A stretch of DNA of 64,000 bases from Bradyrhizobium barranii subsp. apii. Its GTDB lineage: Bacteria; Pseudomonadota; Alphaproteobacteria; Rhizobiales; Xanthobacteraceae. Made by a program: the position numbers and the translations under genes. Location of the stretch: contig NZ_CP096255.1 of assembly GCF_011516635.5 (NCBI RefSeq), positions 8,009,501-8,073,500 of the forward strand. Direction: 5' to 3'. The notes beneath the pieces are model-generated. The model had not been told where the DNA came from. It saw only the letters and a program-made list of their open reading frames with translations, and made no database searches. The stretch's first letter is position 1. Each line of letters begins with the position of its first letter. This document shows positions 50,641 to 59,587 of this stretch, piece after piece.

Positions 50641-51645
50641 TCAGTCCAGTGCCAGCACAGGCTTGATCAGCTCGCCCTTGGCGAAACGGGCGAAATTTTC
50701 CGGCAAAGCCTGCAGGCCGAACTCGCCGTCGACGAGGACGCGGTACTCGTGCTTGTACTTGCGCAGCAGTTCGACATTGGGCTCGAAATCCGAGACCGGG
50801 AAGTAGAAGGTCCGGATCATGTAGAAATCCTTGCGGCGGAAGACCTTGCCTTCCTCGATGGTCCAGGGCGCGGCGTTCTCGCCGACCAGCACCAGCGCGC
50901 CGCGCGGCAGGACCAGCTCGATGCCGAGGTTGCGCGCCGCATGGGCGCCGGAACATTCCATGATGAGGGCGAAGCGCTTCGAGGTATCTCCGACCGGGTG
51001 CGCCTTTGCGCCAAAGGACTGTGCGATCTTCAGCCGTGCCGCGTTGGGATCGGCAACGTGGATGTCGCCGTAGCCGAGCGCGCGGAGCACCAGCACGACG
51101 CCAAGGCCGACGGGCCCCGCCCCCATCACGAGGACCGGCCCCGCCTCATTCGGCGGCACGACGCGGCTGACGAAGCGCACGGCGTGGCCTGACGTGCCGA
51201 TGGTGTCGAGCAGCAGCGGCGCAAGGCTGTCCTCGATATCGTCAGGCACCGGCAGCAGGCAGTTCTCCGGCACCGGCACATATTCGGCATAGCCGCCCGG
51301 CCTGTTCCAGCCGATCAGGCTGGAGACTTCCAGGCACATCTGGGTATCGCCGCGCTTGCAAGCAGCGCAGTGACCGCAGTGCAAGGGGATATAGACGGCG
51401 CAGCGGCGGCCATGCAGGCGATGACCGGGCTGTTCGACGACACCAAAGATCTCATGGCCGGCGGTGAACTCGGCGCCCTTGTGCCAGAGCTTGAAGTCGG
51501 AGCCACACAGCGCTGTGCGCGAGACGCGGACGAGCACTTCACCTGGGCCGACATCGGGCATCGCGACGCGCTCGATGGTGATGCGGTCATTGCCGTGGAA
51601 GACCGCGGCCTGCATGATCGAATTCGGACGGGGCGACACGTTCAT
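50641..51645 (-). CDS. Zinc-dependent alcohol/polyol dehydrogenase (MDR family)
   Basis: 334 residues from 51645 (MNVSPRPNSIMQAAVFHGND); an ATG at 51615 is the other option. Catalytic zinc ligands C47, H64 and E65 (ALCGSDFKLW, TAGHEIFG); structural zinc Cys90, 93, 96 and 104 in HCGHCAACKRGDTQMC. The Rossmann motif is VLVMGAGPVGLGVVLVLRAL. It oxidises a sugar alcohol or sugar with NAD(P). Five bases separate it from the ATPase gene and eight from the permease. Related by order to sorbitol, threonine and L-galactonate-type dehydrogenases; the substrate cannot be fixed. Confidence 0.88.
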   Translation of the reverse strand: MNVSPRPNSIMQAAVFHGNDRITIERVAMPDVGPGEVLVRVSRTALCGSDFKLWHKGAEFTAGHEIFGVVEQPGHRLHGRRCAVYIPLHCGHCAACKRGDTQMCLEVSSLIGWNRPGGYAEYVPVPENCLLPVPDDIEDSLAPLLLDTIGTSGHAVRFVSRVVPPNEAGPVLVMGAGPVGLGVVLVLRALGYGDIHVADPNAARLKIAQSFGAKAHPVGDTSKRFALIMECSGAHAARNLGIELVLPRGALVLVGENAAPWTIEEGKVFRRKDFYMIRTFYFPVSDFEPNVELLRKYKHEYRVLVDGEFGLQALPENFARFAKGELIKPVLALD

Positions 51646-51653
51646 TTCGATAC

Positions 51654-52481
51654 CTAGCCTTTCACCGCACCGAGCGTCAGTCCGGACACCAGCCAGCGCT
51701 GAACCAGGGCCGCCAGCACCAGCGGCGGCAACGCGATCAGCGTCGCCGCAGCCATGAGGGCGCCCCATTGCGTCGAGCCTTCGCCGATGAAGTTGAAGGC
51801 CGCCGCGATCAGCGTCTTGGTGTCGCCGTTGGAGAGCACCAGCGCAAACAGGAAGTAGTTCCACGAGAACACGAAGGCGAGGATCGCCGAGACGGCGACG
51901 CCTGATGCCACCAGCGGCAGCGCGATGCGCCAGAGGATGCGCGTGACGCTGCACCCATCCACTTGCGCCGCCTCGAACACGCTGCGCGGAATGCCGTCGA
52001 AGGACGGCAGCAAAACCCAGATCACGATCGGCAGCGTGATGACGGCATGGCTGAGGATCAGCGCGGTGTAGGAGCCGATCATGGCGACCTGCCGGAACAT
52101 CACGTACCACGGCAGCAGGAACAACGTGCCGGGCGCCATGCGCGCGGCGAGCGTCAGGATGGCCGGCCACGAAATCCGCGTCCAGGAGACGGCGAAGGCA
52201 GCAGGAATTCCAAACAGCAGACCGAGTGCGGTCGAGCCAACGGTGACGATGAGACTGTTGAGCGCGTAGCTGAGGAACGGCGTGGTCCTGGTCAGCTCGA
52301 CATAATTTTCCAGCGTCGGCGAGAAGCTCAGCGTCGGCGGATAGGCGGTGACCTCGAACGACGGCTTGAACGAGGACAGCACCATCCAGACCGTCGGCGC
52401 CATGATGAGCACGCCGGCGAGCACGAGCTGCACCGTGTTGAGCCAGCGGATCCAGCGGTCGGTGTTGGCGGCATCGTTCAT
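51654..52481 (-). CDS. Carbohydrate ABC transporter permease, MalG type (CUT1)
   Basis: 275 residues, six membrane segments. Begins NTVQLVLAGVLIMAPTVWMV, with the conserved EAAxxDG coupling loop as EAAQVDGCSVTRILWRIALP (E and DG in place). The last segment has SWNYFLFALVLSNGDTKTLI, typical of MalG. It pairs with the permease gene upstream (52486-53370), whose stop is four bases away. Inner membrane channel of the sugar importer. Confidence 0.88.
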   Translation of the reverse strand: MNDAANTDRWIRWLNTVQLVLAGVLIMAPTVWMVLSSFKPSFEVTAYPPTLSFSPTLENYVELTRTTPFLSYALNSLIVTVGSTALGLLFGIPAAFAVSWTRISWPAILTLAARMAPGTLFLLPWYVMFRQVAMIGSYTALILSHAVITLPIVIWVLLPSFDGIPRSVFEAAQVDGCSVTRILWRIALPLVASGVAVSAILAFVFSWNYFLFALVLSNGDTKTLIAAAFNFIGEGSTQWGALMAAATLIALPPLVLAALVQRWLVSGLTLGAVKG

Positions 52482-52485
52482 GACA

Positions 52486-53370
52486 TCACCAGGCCACCGC
52501 GCCGCGCAGGCGATTGAAGGCGAGCACGGCGCCGAACACGATCGCCGTCAGCGTCAGCATCAGGGCGCTGGCATAGCCGATGTTGAAGAATTCGAAGCCG
52601 ACCCTGAAGCCGTAGATGTTGAGCGTGTTCGAGGCGTTGCCCGGGCCGCCCTGGGTCGTGATGTAGATGATGTCGAAGAAGCGCAGCAGATCGACGCTGC
52701 GCAGGATCGCCGCGGTGACGATGGTCGGCAGCAGCAGCGGCAGCGTGATGCGCTGGAAAGTCCGAAAAGGCGACGCGCCGTCGATCTGCGCGGCTTCATA
52801 GACGCTCGGCGGCAATGACTGTAGTCCGCCCAGCACGATCAGGGCGACATAGGGCGTCCACTGCCAGCTGTCGATCAGAGCCACGGTCGGAATGACCCAG
52901 GTCGGCGAGGCCAGCCAGTCCGACGGCGGCAGGCCGAACGACTGGAGGATATAGTTGGCAGCACCGAGCGACGGATCGAGGATCACCAGCCACATCATGC
53001 CCGCCACCACCGGCGGCATCATGAAGGGCGAGATGAACAACGAGCGCACGATGCCCGGCAGACGCTTGGCGTGCAGCACCAGCGCCAGCCAGACGCCGAA
53101 GACGAGTTGCAGCACCAGCGACAGCACGAACAGCGCAATGGTGATCCACAGCCCGTGCCAGAATTCGTAATCGGAGATCAGCTTCGAATAATTGGCGAGG
53201 CCCGCGAAGGACTGCTTGCCGGTCGAGGAGAAAGTCTGGAAGCCGAGCCAGATCGTATAGACGACCGGAAACGCGATCATCGCGACCGTGAGCACCACGG
53301 CCGGCGCCGAGAGCGCCGCCATCTCCAGCTTCTGCCGGTCCTGCGTGAGTGTCGCAGCCGTATCAGACAT
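52486..53370 (-). CDS. Carbohydrate ABC transporter permease, MalF type (CUT1)
   Basis: 294 residues from the ATG at 53370, chosen because GAGG lies about ten bases upstream and the reading from 53424 would include the intercistronic stem-loop. Six membrane segments and the EAA loop EAAQIDGASPFRTFQRITLP. The second half, DLLRFFDIIYITTQGGPGNA followed by SNTLNIYGFRVGFEFFNIGY, is typical of CUT1 permeases. Channel partner of the MalG-type protein. Confidence 0.88.
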   Translation of the reverse strand: MSDTAATLTQDRQKLEMAALSAPAVVLTVAMIAFPVVYTIWLGFQTFSSTGKQSFAGLANYSKLISDYEFWHGLWITIALFVLSLVLQLVFGVWLALVLHAKRLPGIVRSLFISPFMMPPVVAGMMWLVILDPSLGAANYILQSFGLPPSDWLASPTWVIPTVALIDSWQWTPYVALIVLGGLQSLPPSVYEAAQIDGASPFRTFQRITLPLLLPTIVTAAILRSVDLLRFFDIIYITTQGGPGNASNTLNIYGFRVGFEFFNIGYASALMLTLTAIVFGAVLAFNRLRGAVAW

Positions 53371-53396
53371 GCGTTCGTGTCCTCGATCGAGTTGGG

Positions 53397-53423
53397 TGCC
53401 GGCAGGCAGCAAGCCTGCCGGCA
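53397..53423. terminator. Stem-loop between receptor and permease genes
   Basis: TGCCGGCAGGC (53397-53407) and GCCTGCCGGCA (53413-53423) are exact complements with a 5-base loop. It lies nine bases after the receptor stop and 27 before the permease ATG. Stem-loops in this position in ABC operons typically raise receptor expression over the permeases. Confidence 0.6.
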
Positions 53424-53431
53424 TGAGGCCG

Positions 53432-54733
53432 TTAGTTCAGCGCGATCCGCGCATCCAGCGCCTTGTCGGCATCCCCGCAAGCCTGATCGACGGTCTTCTG
53501 CTTCAGGATCAGATCCTGCACCGCCTGCCCGATGAACTCGCGCGATTGCGGATTGGCGACGATGGGATAGCCGACCTCGGACGAGCCCTTGGTGGCGAGC
53601 ACGTCGAGCGCGGCCTGCCATTCCTTGCGGACCGGCTCCTCGTCGATCCACTTGCGATATTCAGGATCCTTGGCGACCGACGGGCGCGGCGGGGCAATGC
53701 CCTGAAGCGCCATCTTCTTCTGCACCTCTGGGCTGGTCGCCCATTGCACGAAGTACCAGGCCGCATCCGGCTGCTTGCTGTGCGAGGACACTGCCATGCC
53801 CCAGCCTATCGTGGTCGGCACCTGGCCGGCATCGCCCGCCGGGAACGGCAGCAGGCCGGTGTCCTTCAGGCGCGCGCCGCCTTCCATCACCGTACGCAAC
53901 TCATTCGACGACTCAAACGCCATCGCGGCGCGGCCGCCGCGGTAGAGCGCCGAAATCTGCTGGAAGCTGTAATTGACGACGCCAGGCGGTCCGAAATCGC
54001 GCAGCAACCGGCTATAGGTGTCGAGCGCTTCCTTGCCCTTGGCCGAACAGAGGTTCGACTTGCCGTTTGCGATATAACTGCCGCCGACATTGTGCAGCAT
54101 GTTGCTGAAGGTATAGGCAATCGCGGGCTTGAGGCCGCGCGAGACGAACGGCGTCACCGTGCTGTCGCAGCTCTTGATCTTCTCGGCCGCGGCCTCGACG
54201 TCCTTGATTGTCTTCGGCGCATCGATGCCGCACTTCTTGAAGATATCGGTGCGATAATAGAAGATCGGGCCTTCGAGGTTCATCGGCATGCTGGTCAGCT
54301 TGCCGCCGAAGGTCGCGGCCTTCAGCAGGGCCTGGCTCAATCCGCCGGGGTCGTATTCCCCTGCCACCTCGTTCTTGGCCATCGCAGTGAGATCGCCGTA
54401 CCAGCCGGCAGCGGCGAACTGCTCGCCCTCGCGCGAGGGCAGCGTCATGAACACGTCCACCTCGTCGCTGTTCGCATTCATGACGGTCACCAGACGCTGG
54501 CGCATCTGCTGTTCCTGATAGCCGTCGACCTTGAGGGTCATGCCGGTCAGCTTCTCGAAATCGGCCTTGTAAGTCAGCAGCGCCTGCGACACCGGATTGT
54601 TGTTGGCGAGAAAGGTGACGGTCTTGCCCTTGAACTTCATCCAGTCGAAATCGGCGGCTTGCGCCTGCGCGCTCACTGCAGCAATCGCGAGAACGGGCAA
54701 CGCGACGTGGGTCGCGAGCATCCTGGCCTTCAT
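53432..54733 (-). CDS. Carbohydrate ABC transporter substrate-binding protein (CUT1)
   Basis: 433 residues from 54733 (MKARMLATHVALPVLAIAAV) with GGAGGAG six bases upstream. Signal peptide cut near AQAADFD. Type I sugar-binding fold (SBP_bac_1): FLANNNPVSQALLTYKADFE, TLPSREGEQFAAAGWYGDLT, NLEGPIFYYRTDIFKKCGID, and AFESSNELRTVMEGGARLKD. It binds the imported sugar in the periplasm and delivers it to the two permeases. First gene of the island's importer; diverges from the LacI gene across a 192-base region with two candidate operators. The sugar is not predictable. Confidence 0.88.
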   Translation of the reverse strand: MKARMLATHVALPVLAIAAVSAQAQAADFDWMKFKGKTVTFLANNNPVSQALLTYKADFEKLTGMTLKVDGYQEQQMRQRLVTVMNANSDEVDVFMTLPSREGEQFAAAGWYGDLTAMAKNEVAGEYDPGGLSQALLKAATFGGKLTSMPMNLEGPIFYYRTDIFKKCGIDAPKTIKDVEAAAEKIKSCDSTVTPFVSRGLKPAIAYTFSNMLHNVGGSYIANGKSNLCSAKGKEALDTYSRLLRDFGPPGVVNYSFQQISALYRGGRAAMAFESSNELRTVMEGGARLKDTGLLPFPAGDAGQVPTTIGWGMAVSSHSKQPDAAWYFVQWATSPEVQKKMALQGIAPPRPSVAKDPEYRKWIDEEPVRKEWQAALDVLATKGSSEVGYPIVANPQSREFIGQAVQDLILKQKTVDQACGDADKALDARIALN

Positions 54734-54798
54734 CGAACTCTCCTCCCGGCTGGCCGCCTTAAGCTGGCGGACCATTTTGAACACGTTTGAGCAGTACT

Positions 54799-54812
54799 TG
54801 AAAACGGTTACA
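54799..54812. promoter_or_regulatory. Candidate LacI-family operator near the importer start
   Basis: TGAAAACGGTTACA, an imperfect palindrome around the central CG typical of LacI/GalR operators (5 of 7 arm positions pair). It is 66 bases upstream of the receptor gene start codon and may be where the divergent LacI-type protein represses the importer operon. Confidence 0.45.
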
Positions 54813-54910
54813 AAATAGACCTCGCATCCGCCGTGTCAAGCGATGGACAAGCCGCACAATCTGCGGCAGATTTGCGACATTTCCGCTACCATGCGGCTCG
54901 CTACGCCCGA

Positions 54911-54922
54911 TGTAACGTTATA
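54911..54922. promoter_or_regulatory. Candidate LacI-family operator overlapping the regulator's start
   Basis: TGTAACGTTATA, symmetric around AACGTT at all but one position. It ends four bases before the LacI ATG, so binding there would support autorepression. With the 54799 site it could form a repression loop. Confidence 0.45.
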
Positions 54923-54925
54923 TTC

Positions 54926-55966
54926 ATGAGACTGACCAACGCCAAGTCTGTGAAGCAGGGCATCCGCGCCGTGGCGGCCCGTGCCGGCGTCTCGACGGCG
55001 TCGGTCTCGCGCGCCCTCAACAACCCCGACGCGGTGAGCCCTTCCTTGCGGGCGCGTATCGAGCAGGCCATCGACGCGCTCGGCTACATCCCGCATGCGC
55101 CGGCGCGCATCCTGTCGTCACGACGCTCGCGCACGCTTGGCGCAATCGTTCCGACGATCGACAACACGATGTTCGCGCGCGGCATCGCCTCGCTGCAGCA
55201 ATACCTGTCGTCGGTCGGATACATGCTGTTTCTCACCACGAGCGGCTACGATCTCGACGTCGAATTGCAGCAGGCGCGCAATCTGATCAGCCGCGGTGTC
55301 GACGGCCTGGTGCTGCGCGGCGATTGCCATCACGATGGATTGCGCAAGCTGCTGGCGGACAATGCCGTACCGTTCATCAATGTCGGCATCTACCAGCCCG
55401 ACCGGCCCTATCCTTGCGTCGGCACCGACAACAAAGCCGCCGCCCATCGCGCCGCCGCGCATGTCATCGAGCTCGGCCACCGCCGCATCGGGATCGTCTC
55501 GGCGCTCCAGCGCAACAACGACCGCGCCAGCGCGCGCGTCGCCGGCTTTCGCCGCGCGCTGACGGAGAACGGGCTCGAATTGCCTTCGCAATGGCATGTC
55601 GAGGTGCCCTATACGCTGGACGACGCGCGCGAGGCGGCGCGCTATCTCCTGGGCCTCGAGGACCGCCCGACAGCCGTGGTGTGCGGCAACGACGTGATCG
55701 CCTACGGCGTGCTGCTCGAAGCCGAGCGCAGCGGCTTTTCGGTGCCGCGCGACCTGTCGGTGGTCGGCTTCGACGACCTCGACTGGAGCCGGCATTTGCG
55801 GCCGAGCCTGACCACGATCCACGTACCGACCGGAGAAACCTGGCAGCGCGCCGGTGAATATCTGGTGCGCAGCCTCGCCGGCGAGCAAACCATCATGCAT
55901 CGCGAGATCGACTTCTCGCTGGTCGTCCGCGAGTCGACGGCAGCGCCTCCGAAATCCCTGAAGTGA
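54926..55966 (+). CDS. LacI family transcriptional regulator
   Basis: 346 residues from the ATG at 54926. N-terminal LacI helix-turn-helix and hinge ([20 protein letters not shown], then [20 protein letters not shown]). Periplasmic-binding-protein-like effector domain follows ([60 protein letters not shown] and [20 protein letters not shown]). It diverges from the CUT1 importer and is followed by an SDR gene ten bases on. The sugar inducer is unknown, but it is the obvious candidate to control the whole 46.4-56.7 kb island. Confidence 0.9.
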   Translation: MRLTNAKSVKQGIRAVAARAGVSTASVSRALNNPDAVSPSLRARIEQAIDALGYIPHAPARILSSRRSRTLGAIVPTIDNTMFARGIASLQQYLSSVGYMLFLTTSGYDLDVELQQARNLISRGVDGLVLRGDCHHDGLRKLLADNAVPFINVGIYQPDRPYPCVGTDNKAAAHRAAAHVIELGHRRIGIVSALQRNNDRASARVAGFRRALTENGLELPSQWHVEVPYTLDDAREAARYLLGLEDRPTAVVCGNDVIAYGVLLEAERSGFSVPRDLSVVGFDDLDWSRHLRPSLTTIHVPTGETWQRAGEYLVRSLAGEQTIMHREIDFSLVVRESTAAPPKSLK

Positions 55967-55976
55967 GACACTCCCG

Positions 55977-56711
55977 ATGAATCCGAACTTTTCCCTCGCC
56001 CCCGGCTTCCATGCCGTCGTGATCGGCGGCGCCGGCGACATTGGTGCCGCCATCAGCAATCAATTCTGCGATCTGGGTGCGACAGTGACAGCAACGGGTG
56101 CGAACGAGGCGGACCTCTCGCGCACGTTGCTCAAACCGCGCGCGGGCCTCACGCTCGCAACGCTCGATGTCACCGATGACGAGGCCGTCACGTCCTTCGC
56201 CCGGAAACACAAGCGCGTCGACGCGCTGATCAACTGCGCCGGCATTCTCGCGCGCGACAAGGAATTCGAGATCGAGACCTTCATGAAGGTGCTCGACGTC
56301 AATCTCACCGGCACGTTCCGGACCTGCATGGCCTTTCATCCCCTGCTCGCGCAGCAGACGGGATCGATCGTCAACATCGCTTCGATGAACGCGACGCTGG
56401 CGCTGCCGCGGATTCCCGCCTATTGCGCCAGCAAGGGCGGCGTCGTGATGCTGACCAAGGCGCTGGCTTTGAAGTGGGCCGAAGAAGGCATCCGCGTCAA
56501 CGCGGTCGCGCCCGGCTATATCGAAACCGCGATCAACGCCGCCGGCCGCGGCGACCTCGCGCATTATCAGCGCATCGCCGATCGCACCGCCTTCAAGCGC
56601 TGGGGACAGCCGGAGGACATTGCCGGCGCCGTTGCCTTCCTCTGCATGCCGGCTTCGCAATATGCGACCGGCACCGTGGTTGCCGTGGATGGCGGCTTTC
56701 TGGCGGGGTAG
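55977..56711 (+). CDS. SDR family oxidoreductase in the sugar island
   Basis: 244 residues: cofactor loop [10 protein letters not shown] (17-26), CAG in place of NNAG ([11 protein letters not shown]), catalytic Ser136, Y149 and K153 ([10 protein letters not shown]), and a typical [11 protein letters not shown] end loop. The first-strand signature IGGAGDIG and the C-terminal AVDGGF are classical-SDR. It follows LacI by ten bases, so likely shares that transcript. In a sugar-acid pathway it would oxidise the sugar at C1 or a hydroxyl; which one is not clear. Complements the zinc dehydrogenase. Confidence 0.88.
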   Translation: MNPNFSLAPGFHAVVIGGAGDIGAAISNQFCDLGATVTATGANEADLSRTLLKPRAGLTLATLDVTDDEAVTSFARKHKRVDALINCAGILARDKEFEIETFMKVLDVNLTGTFRTCMAFHPLLAQQTGSIVNIASMNATLALPRIPAYCASKGGVVMLTKALALKWAEEGIRVNAVAPGYIETAINAAGRGDLAHYQRIADRTAFKRWGQPEDIAGAVAFLCMPASQYATGTVVAVDGGFLAG

Positions 56712-56721
56712 CGCGCGGGTT

Positions 56722-58158
56722 CTATACGCCCAGCGCCTTGCGGTTGAACGTCCGCAGGAAGCGCAGCGACAACGTCCGCACGTTCGCGACGTTGAGCAGC
56801 CAGGCCGCAGCGGCGTAAGCAACCCCGCCCGCGGAGCTGACGACCATCAACGCCACGATACCGGTACCACCGACTTGCATCCGCGCAATGAGGATGGCGC
56901 CCGCCATCGCCGCAGCCGAAGCCGCAACGCCGGCGAGGCGGTTGACGTCGAACGGCACGGGATGGGCGCGGTGCATCAGGGCGACGGCGACGACGAAGCC
57001 GAGTGCTTCGGTGGCGAGGGTGGCGAGCGCCGCGCCGTAAAGGCCGTAGCCGGCCACCAGCGCGAACATCAGCGCCACGCTCAGAACGAGCGTGAGGAAC
57101 GACTGCGCCGCCAGCATGAACGGCCGTTCGGCGAGCTGGAAGCTGATCTGCACATAGAATTGATTGGCGATGCCGAAGAAGCGCGCGAGCACCAGCGTGG
57201 GCAGCAGCGCCGACACGCCGGCGCGGAAATCAACGCCGACGAGCGTGCCCGCAACCTGGTCGGCCGCGAGCGCGAGCCAGACGGCGACGGGCGCGACGAC
57301 GACGAGCAGCAACTCGAGGCTCTCGCTCAGCCGCTCCCGCGTCGTCTCGCTGTTTTTCTCCGACAGCGACCGGAACACCAGCGGCACGGTCGCAGCGGCG
57401 ACGCTGGAGGCGATCATGACCATGAACTGGCGCGGCAGATCGGCGGCGACGCCGAAAATGCCGGCGGCGTCCTTGCCGAGCAGATAAGCGACGATGAGCC
57501 GGTCACAGGCCGAATAGACCGCAACGGACAATCCGGCCAGCGTCAGCGGCAGGCCGTAGCGCGCCAGCTGCATGAACTGGCTTCGCTCGAAGCGCGCGAT
57601 CTTCGTGCGGTCGCCGACGAGATTGAGAATGATGCCGGTGAGCGAGCCCAGGCCGAACGCGGCGAGCAATCCCAATCCACCCCAGCCGAGCCAGATGCCG
57701 AGCAGGCCAAAGCCGACGCTCGACACGCTGCGGACGATCGAGATCGCCGCGAACCTGTAGGGGCGCAATTTGGCGCGCTCGAATTCCTGACCGACATCGA
57801 CGGCATTGGCCATGATCGCCACGAACATGCTGGCGAGCAGAAGCTCGACACTGAGGTCGCTGCGGAACAGAATGACCAGCGGCGTGGTGGCGCAGAGGAC
57901 CGCGGCCGTCAGCCCGAAGGCGACCATCGCCGTGCCGCGAAAATCCACCTCCGCCGACATCGCCTGATAGCGGGACACCGACAGCTTGATCCAGGCGAAG
58001 AAGATCGCGCCCAATATGCCGGCAAGGCTGATGCCGACGACATAGACGCCGTACTCTGCCGGCGTCAGCAGCCGCGTGTAGGCCGTGACCGCGAAGAAGC
58101 CCACCGCTGCGGGCAGGATGTAGGCGACGAGATAAATCGAGAAATGGCGGTTCAGCAT
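56722..58158 (-). CDS. Oligosaccharide flippase-like membrane protein (Wzx/MVF superfamily)
   Basis: 478 residues, about 12-14 hydrophobic segments through its length, beginning SIYLVAYILPAAVGFFAVTA with the polysaccharide-export signature YTRLLTPAEYGVYVVGIS, where the start helix carries the conserved TRLLxPxEYGxY of Wzx proteins. Later segments include LIVAYLLGKDAAGIFGVAAD and FGIANQFYVQISFQLAERPF. It should flip a lipid-linked oligosaccharide across the inner membrane. Neighbours encode a GH10 glycanase and a glycosyltransferase-like protein, which fits surface-polysaccharide work. It ends ten bases from the SDR gene in convergent orientation. Confidence 0.82.
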   Translation of the reverse strand: MLNRHFSIYLVAYILPAAVGFFAVTAYTRLLTPAEYGVYVVGISLAGILGAIFFAWIKLSVSRYQAMSAEVDFRGTAMVAFGLTAAVLCATTPLVILFRSDLSVELLLASMFVAIMANAVDVGQEFERAKLRPYRFAAISIVRSVSSVGFGLLGIWLGWGGLGLLAAFGLGSLTGIILNLVGDRTKIARFERSQFMQLARYGLPLTLAGLSVAVYSACDRLIVAYLLGKDAAGIFGVAADLPRQFMVMIASSVAAATVPLVFRSLSEKNSETTRERLSESLELLLVVVAPVAVWLALAADQVAGTLVGVDFRAGVSALLPTLVLARFFGIANQFYVQISFQLAERPFMLAAQSFLTLVLSVALMFALVAGYGLYGAALATLATEALGFVVAVALMHRAHPVPFDVNRLAGVAASAAAMAGAILIARMQVGGTGIVALMVVSSAGGVAYAAAAWLLNVANVRTLSLRFLRTFNRKALGV

Positions 58159-58510
58159 GCGAGCACAGGACCGGCAACGGTGTTGCGATGGTGACGGCCG
58201 TTAATCAATGACCTTGGCGGGGCGAACGAACTGCGCCGCAGCATCTCTCAAGAGTGTCACATAAGTCTGCAGATCGGGCGGCGAATGAGGCTGGAAGGCC
58301 GCTTTCGCGCGTTAGCGTTAAATTTGCCCTTTCCCTGGGTGGTTCGAGCGATCACGTCACGAAACCCTGATCCAGACTGGAACAGCGATGCAGCGCCGCG
58401 CGCGTTGCGCACCGGACATCCGCAAAGGTTAACCCAACGACAGGAAACCCCGGCGTCGCAAGGCGCCGCTTGGTACGATGGCGCGTTGGTTCCAAAAGGA
58501 ACGTCCCACC
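58159..58510. other. Divergent intergenic region before the GH10 gene
   Basis: About 350 bases between the flippase gene (leftward) and the GH10 gene (rightward), with promoter regions for both. No separate gene, repeat or hairpin of note was seen. Confidence 0.35.
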
Positions 58511-59578
58511 GTGACCAGGCTCGACAGACGCGAATTTCTCCTCGGCGGCGCCGCAGCACTCGCGGCGGGGGCATCGGCGTCCGCCGCGCCGGCATCAAAA
58601 CTCGCGCAGCGCCGTCCGGGCTTTGGCGCTGCGGCGACGCTCTGGGACCTGCAAGCCGATCCCAGGCTCGGCGAAGCCATCAGCACCTATTGCACCCAGG
58701 TGGTGCCGGTGCTCGAGCTGAAATGGCCGATGCTGCGGCCGAACGCGCACACGTTCAACTTCGAGCGCGCCGACGCGATCCTGGATTTCGCCAGGGAGAA
58801 CGATCTGACGATGCGCGGCCACGCGCTCGCCTGGTATCACGACATTCCGGACTGGACCAAGCAGATCAAGGACACCAAGGGCGTCGAGCGCGCCTATGTC
58901 GACCACATCGGCACCGTCGTGTCCTATTACAAGGACAAGCTCACGTCGTGGGATGTCGTCAACGAGCCGATCCCGGACAATCCGAAGAAGGTCACCGACC
59001 GGCGCGACACGTTCTGGACGCAGCATCTGGGCAACCGCTGGATTCCGCTGGCCTTCCGCACGGCGGCCGCGGCCGATCCCTTCGTCAAGCTCGCGATCAA
59101 CGAATACGACATCGAGTCGGCGAAGGACTCGTTCATTGCCAAGCGCGCGGCGTACCGCAACCTGATCATGGACCTGCTCGACCAGGGCGTGCCGCTGCAC
59201 GCCGTAGGCCTGCAATCGCATCTGCATGCCGAGCTCGAGATCGACACGCATGGGCTCGCCGAATTCGTCACCGAGTTGCGCTCCTGGGGCCTCGAGGTGC
59301 TCGTCACCGAGCTCGATGTCGACGACCAGAAGCTGACGGGCAATCCGGCAGAGCGCGACGCCATCGTCGCCAAGCGCGTCGACGATCTCCTGACCGCGAT
59401 CTCGACCAGCGGCCCGGTGCGCTCGATCCTGACCTGGGGCCTCTCGGATCGCTATAGCTGGATCAACGGCACCTTCGCCCGCGCGGACAAGCAGCCGAAC
59501 CGCCCCTTGCCGCTCGACGGCGAGTTCAAGCCGAAGCCGTTCATGGACGTCATCAGCAAGTTCACGAGAGACGCCTGA
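58511..59578 (+). CDS. Exported GH10 glycanase (endo-1,4-beta-xylanase family) with Tat-type signal
   Basis: 355 residues from a GTG at 58511, preferred to the ATG at 58478 because AAGGAAC stands upstream and the protein then begins MTRLDRREFLLGGAAALAAG, a twin-arginine signal (RREFLLGG). The GH10 barrel has ELKWPMLRP, HALAWYHD, the acid/base Glu152 in WDVVNEP and the nucleophile Glu267 in VTELDVDD, both present. GH10 enzymes cleave xylan or related beta-1,4 glycans in the periplasm or outside. Placement beside a Wzx flippase and a GT-like gene suggests a role in surface-polysaccharide turnover rather than only plant-wall attack. Confidence 0.9.
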   Translation: MTRLDRREFLLGGAAALAAGASASAAPASKLAQRRPGFGAAATLWDLQADPRLGEAISTYCTQVVPVLELKWPMLRPNAHTFNFERADAILDFARENDLTMRGHALAWYHDIPDWTKQIKDTKGVERAYVDHIGTVVSYYKDKLTSWDVVNEPIPDNPKKVTDRRDTFWTQHLGNRWIPLAFRTAAAADPFVKLAINEYDIESAKDSFIAKRAAYRNLIMDLLDQGVPLHAVGLQSHLHAELEIDTHGLAEFVTELRSWGLEVLVTELDVDDQKLTGNPAERDAIVAKRVDDLLTAISTSGPVRSILTWGLSDRYSWINGTFARADKQPNRPLPLDGEFKPKPFMDVISKFTRDA

Positions 59579-59587
59579 GACGCGGCC

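Noticed and set aside
49549-51192. Plus-strand frame of 547 codons over the kinase/ATPase/dehydrogenase region
   Set aside because: Antisense to three recognisable genes and made mainly of Asp, Arg, His and Val in no known pattern.
46394-56711. Assignment of the sugar island to sulfoquinovose (sulfo-EMP) or myo-inositol breakdown
   Set aside because: A YihT/LacD-like aldolase and a PfkB kinase are present, but no sulfoquinovosidase, SQ isomerase or SLA reductase, and none of the iol set; an acid-sugar dehydratase does not belong to either route.
56620-58194. Plus-strand frame of 524 codons over the flippase gene
   Set aside because: Arg/Glu/Asp/Gln-rich mirror of a hydrophobic reverse-strand membrane protein, so it is only a shadow.
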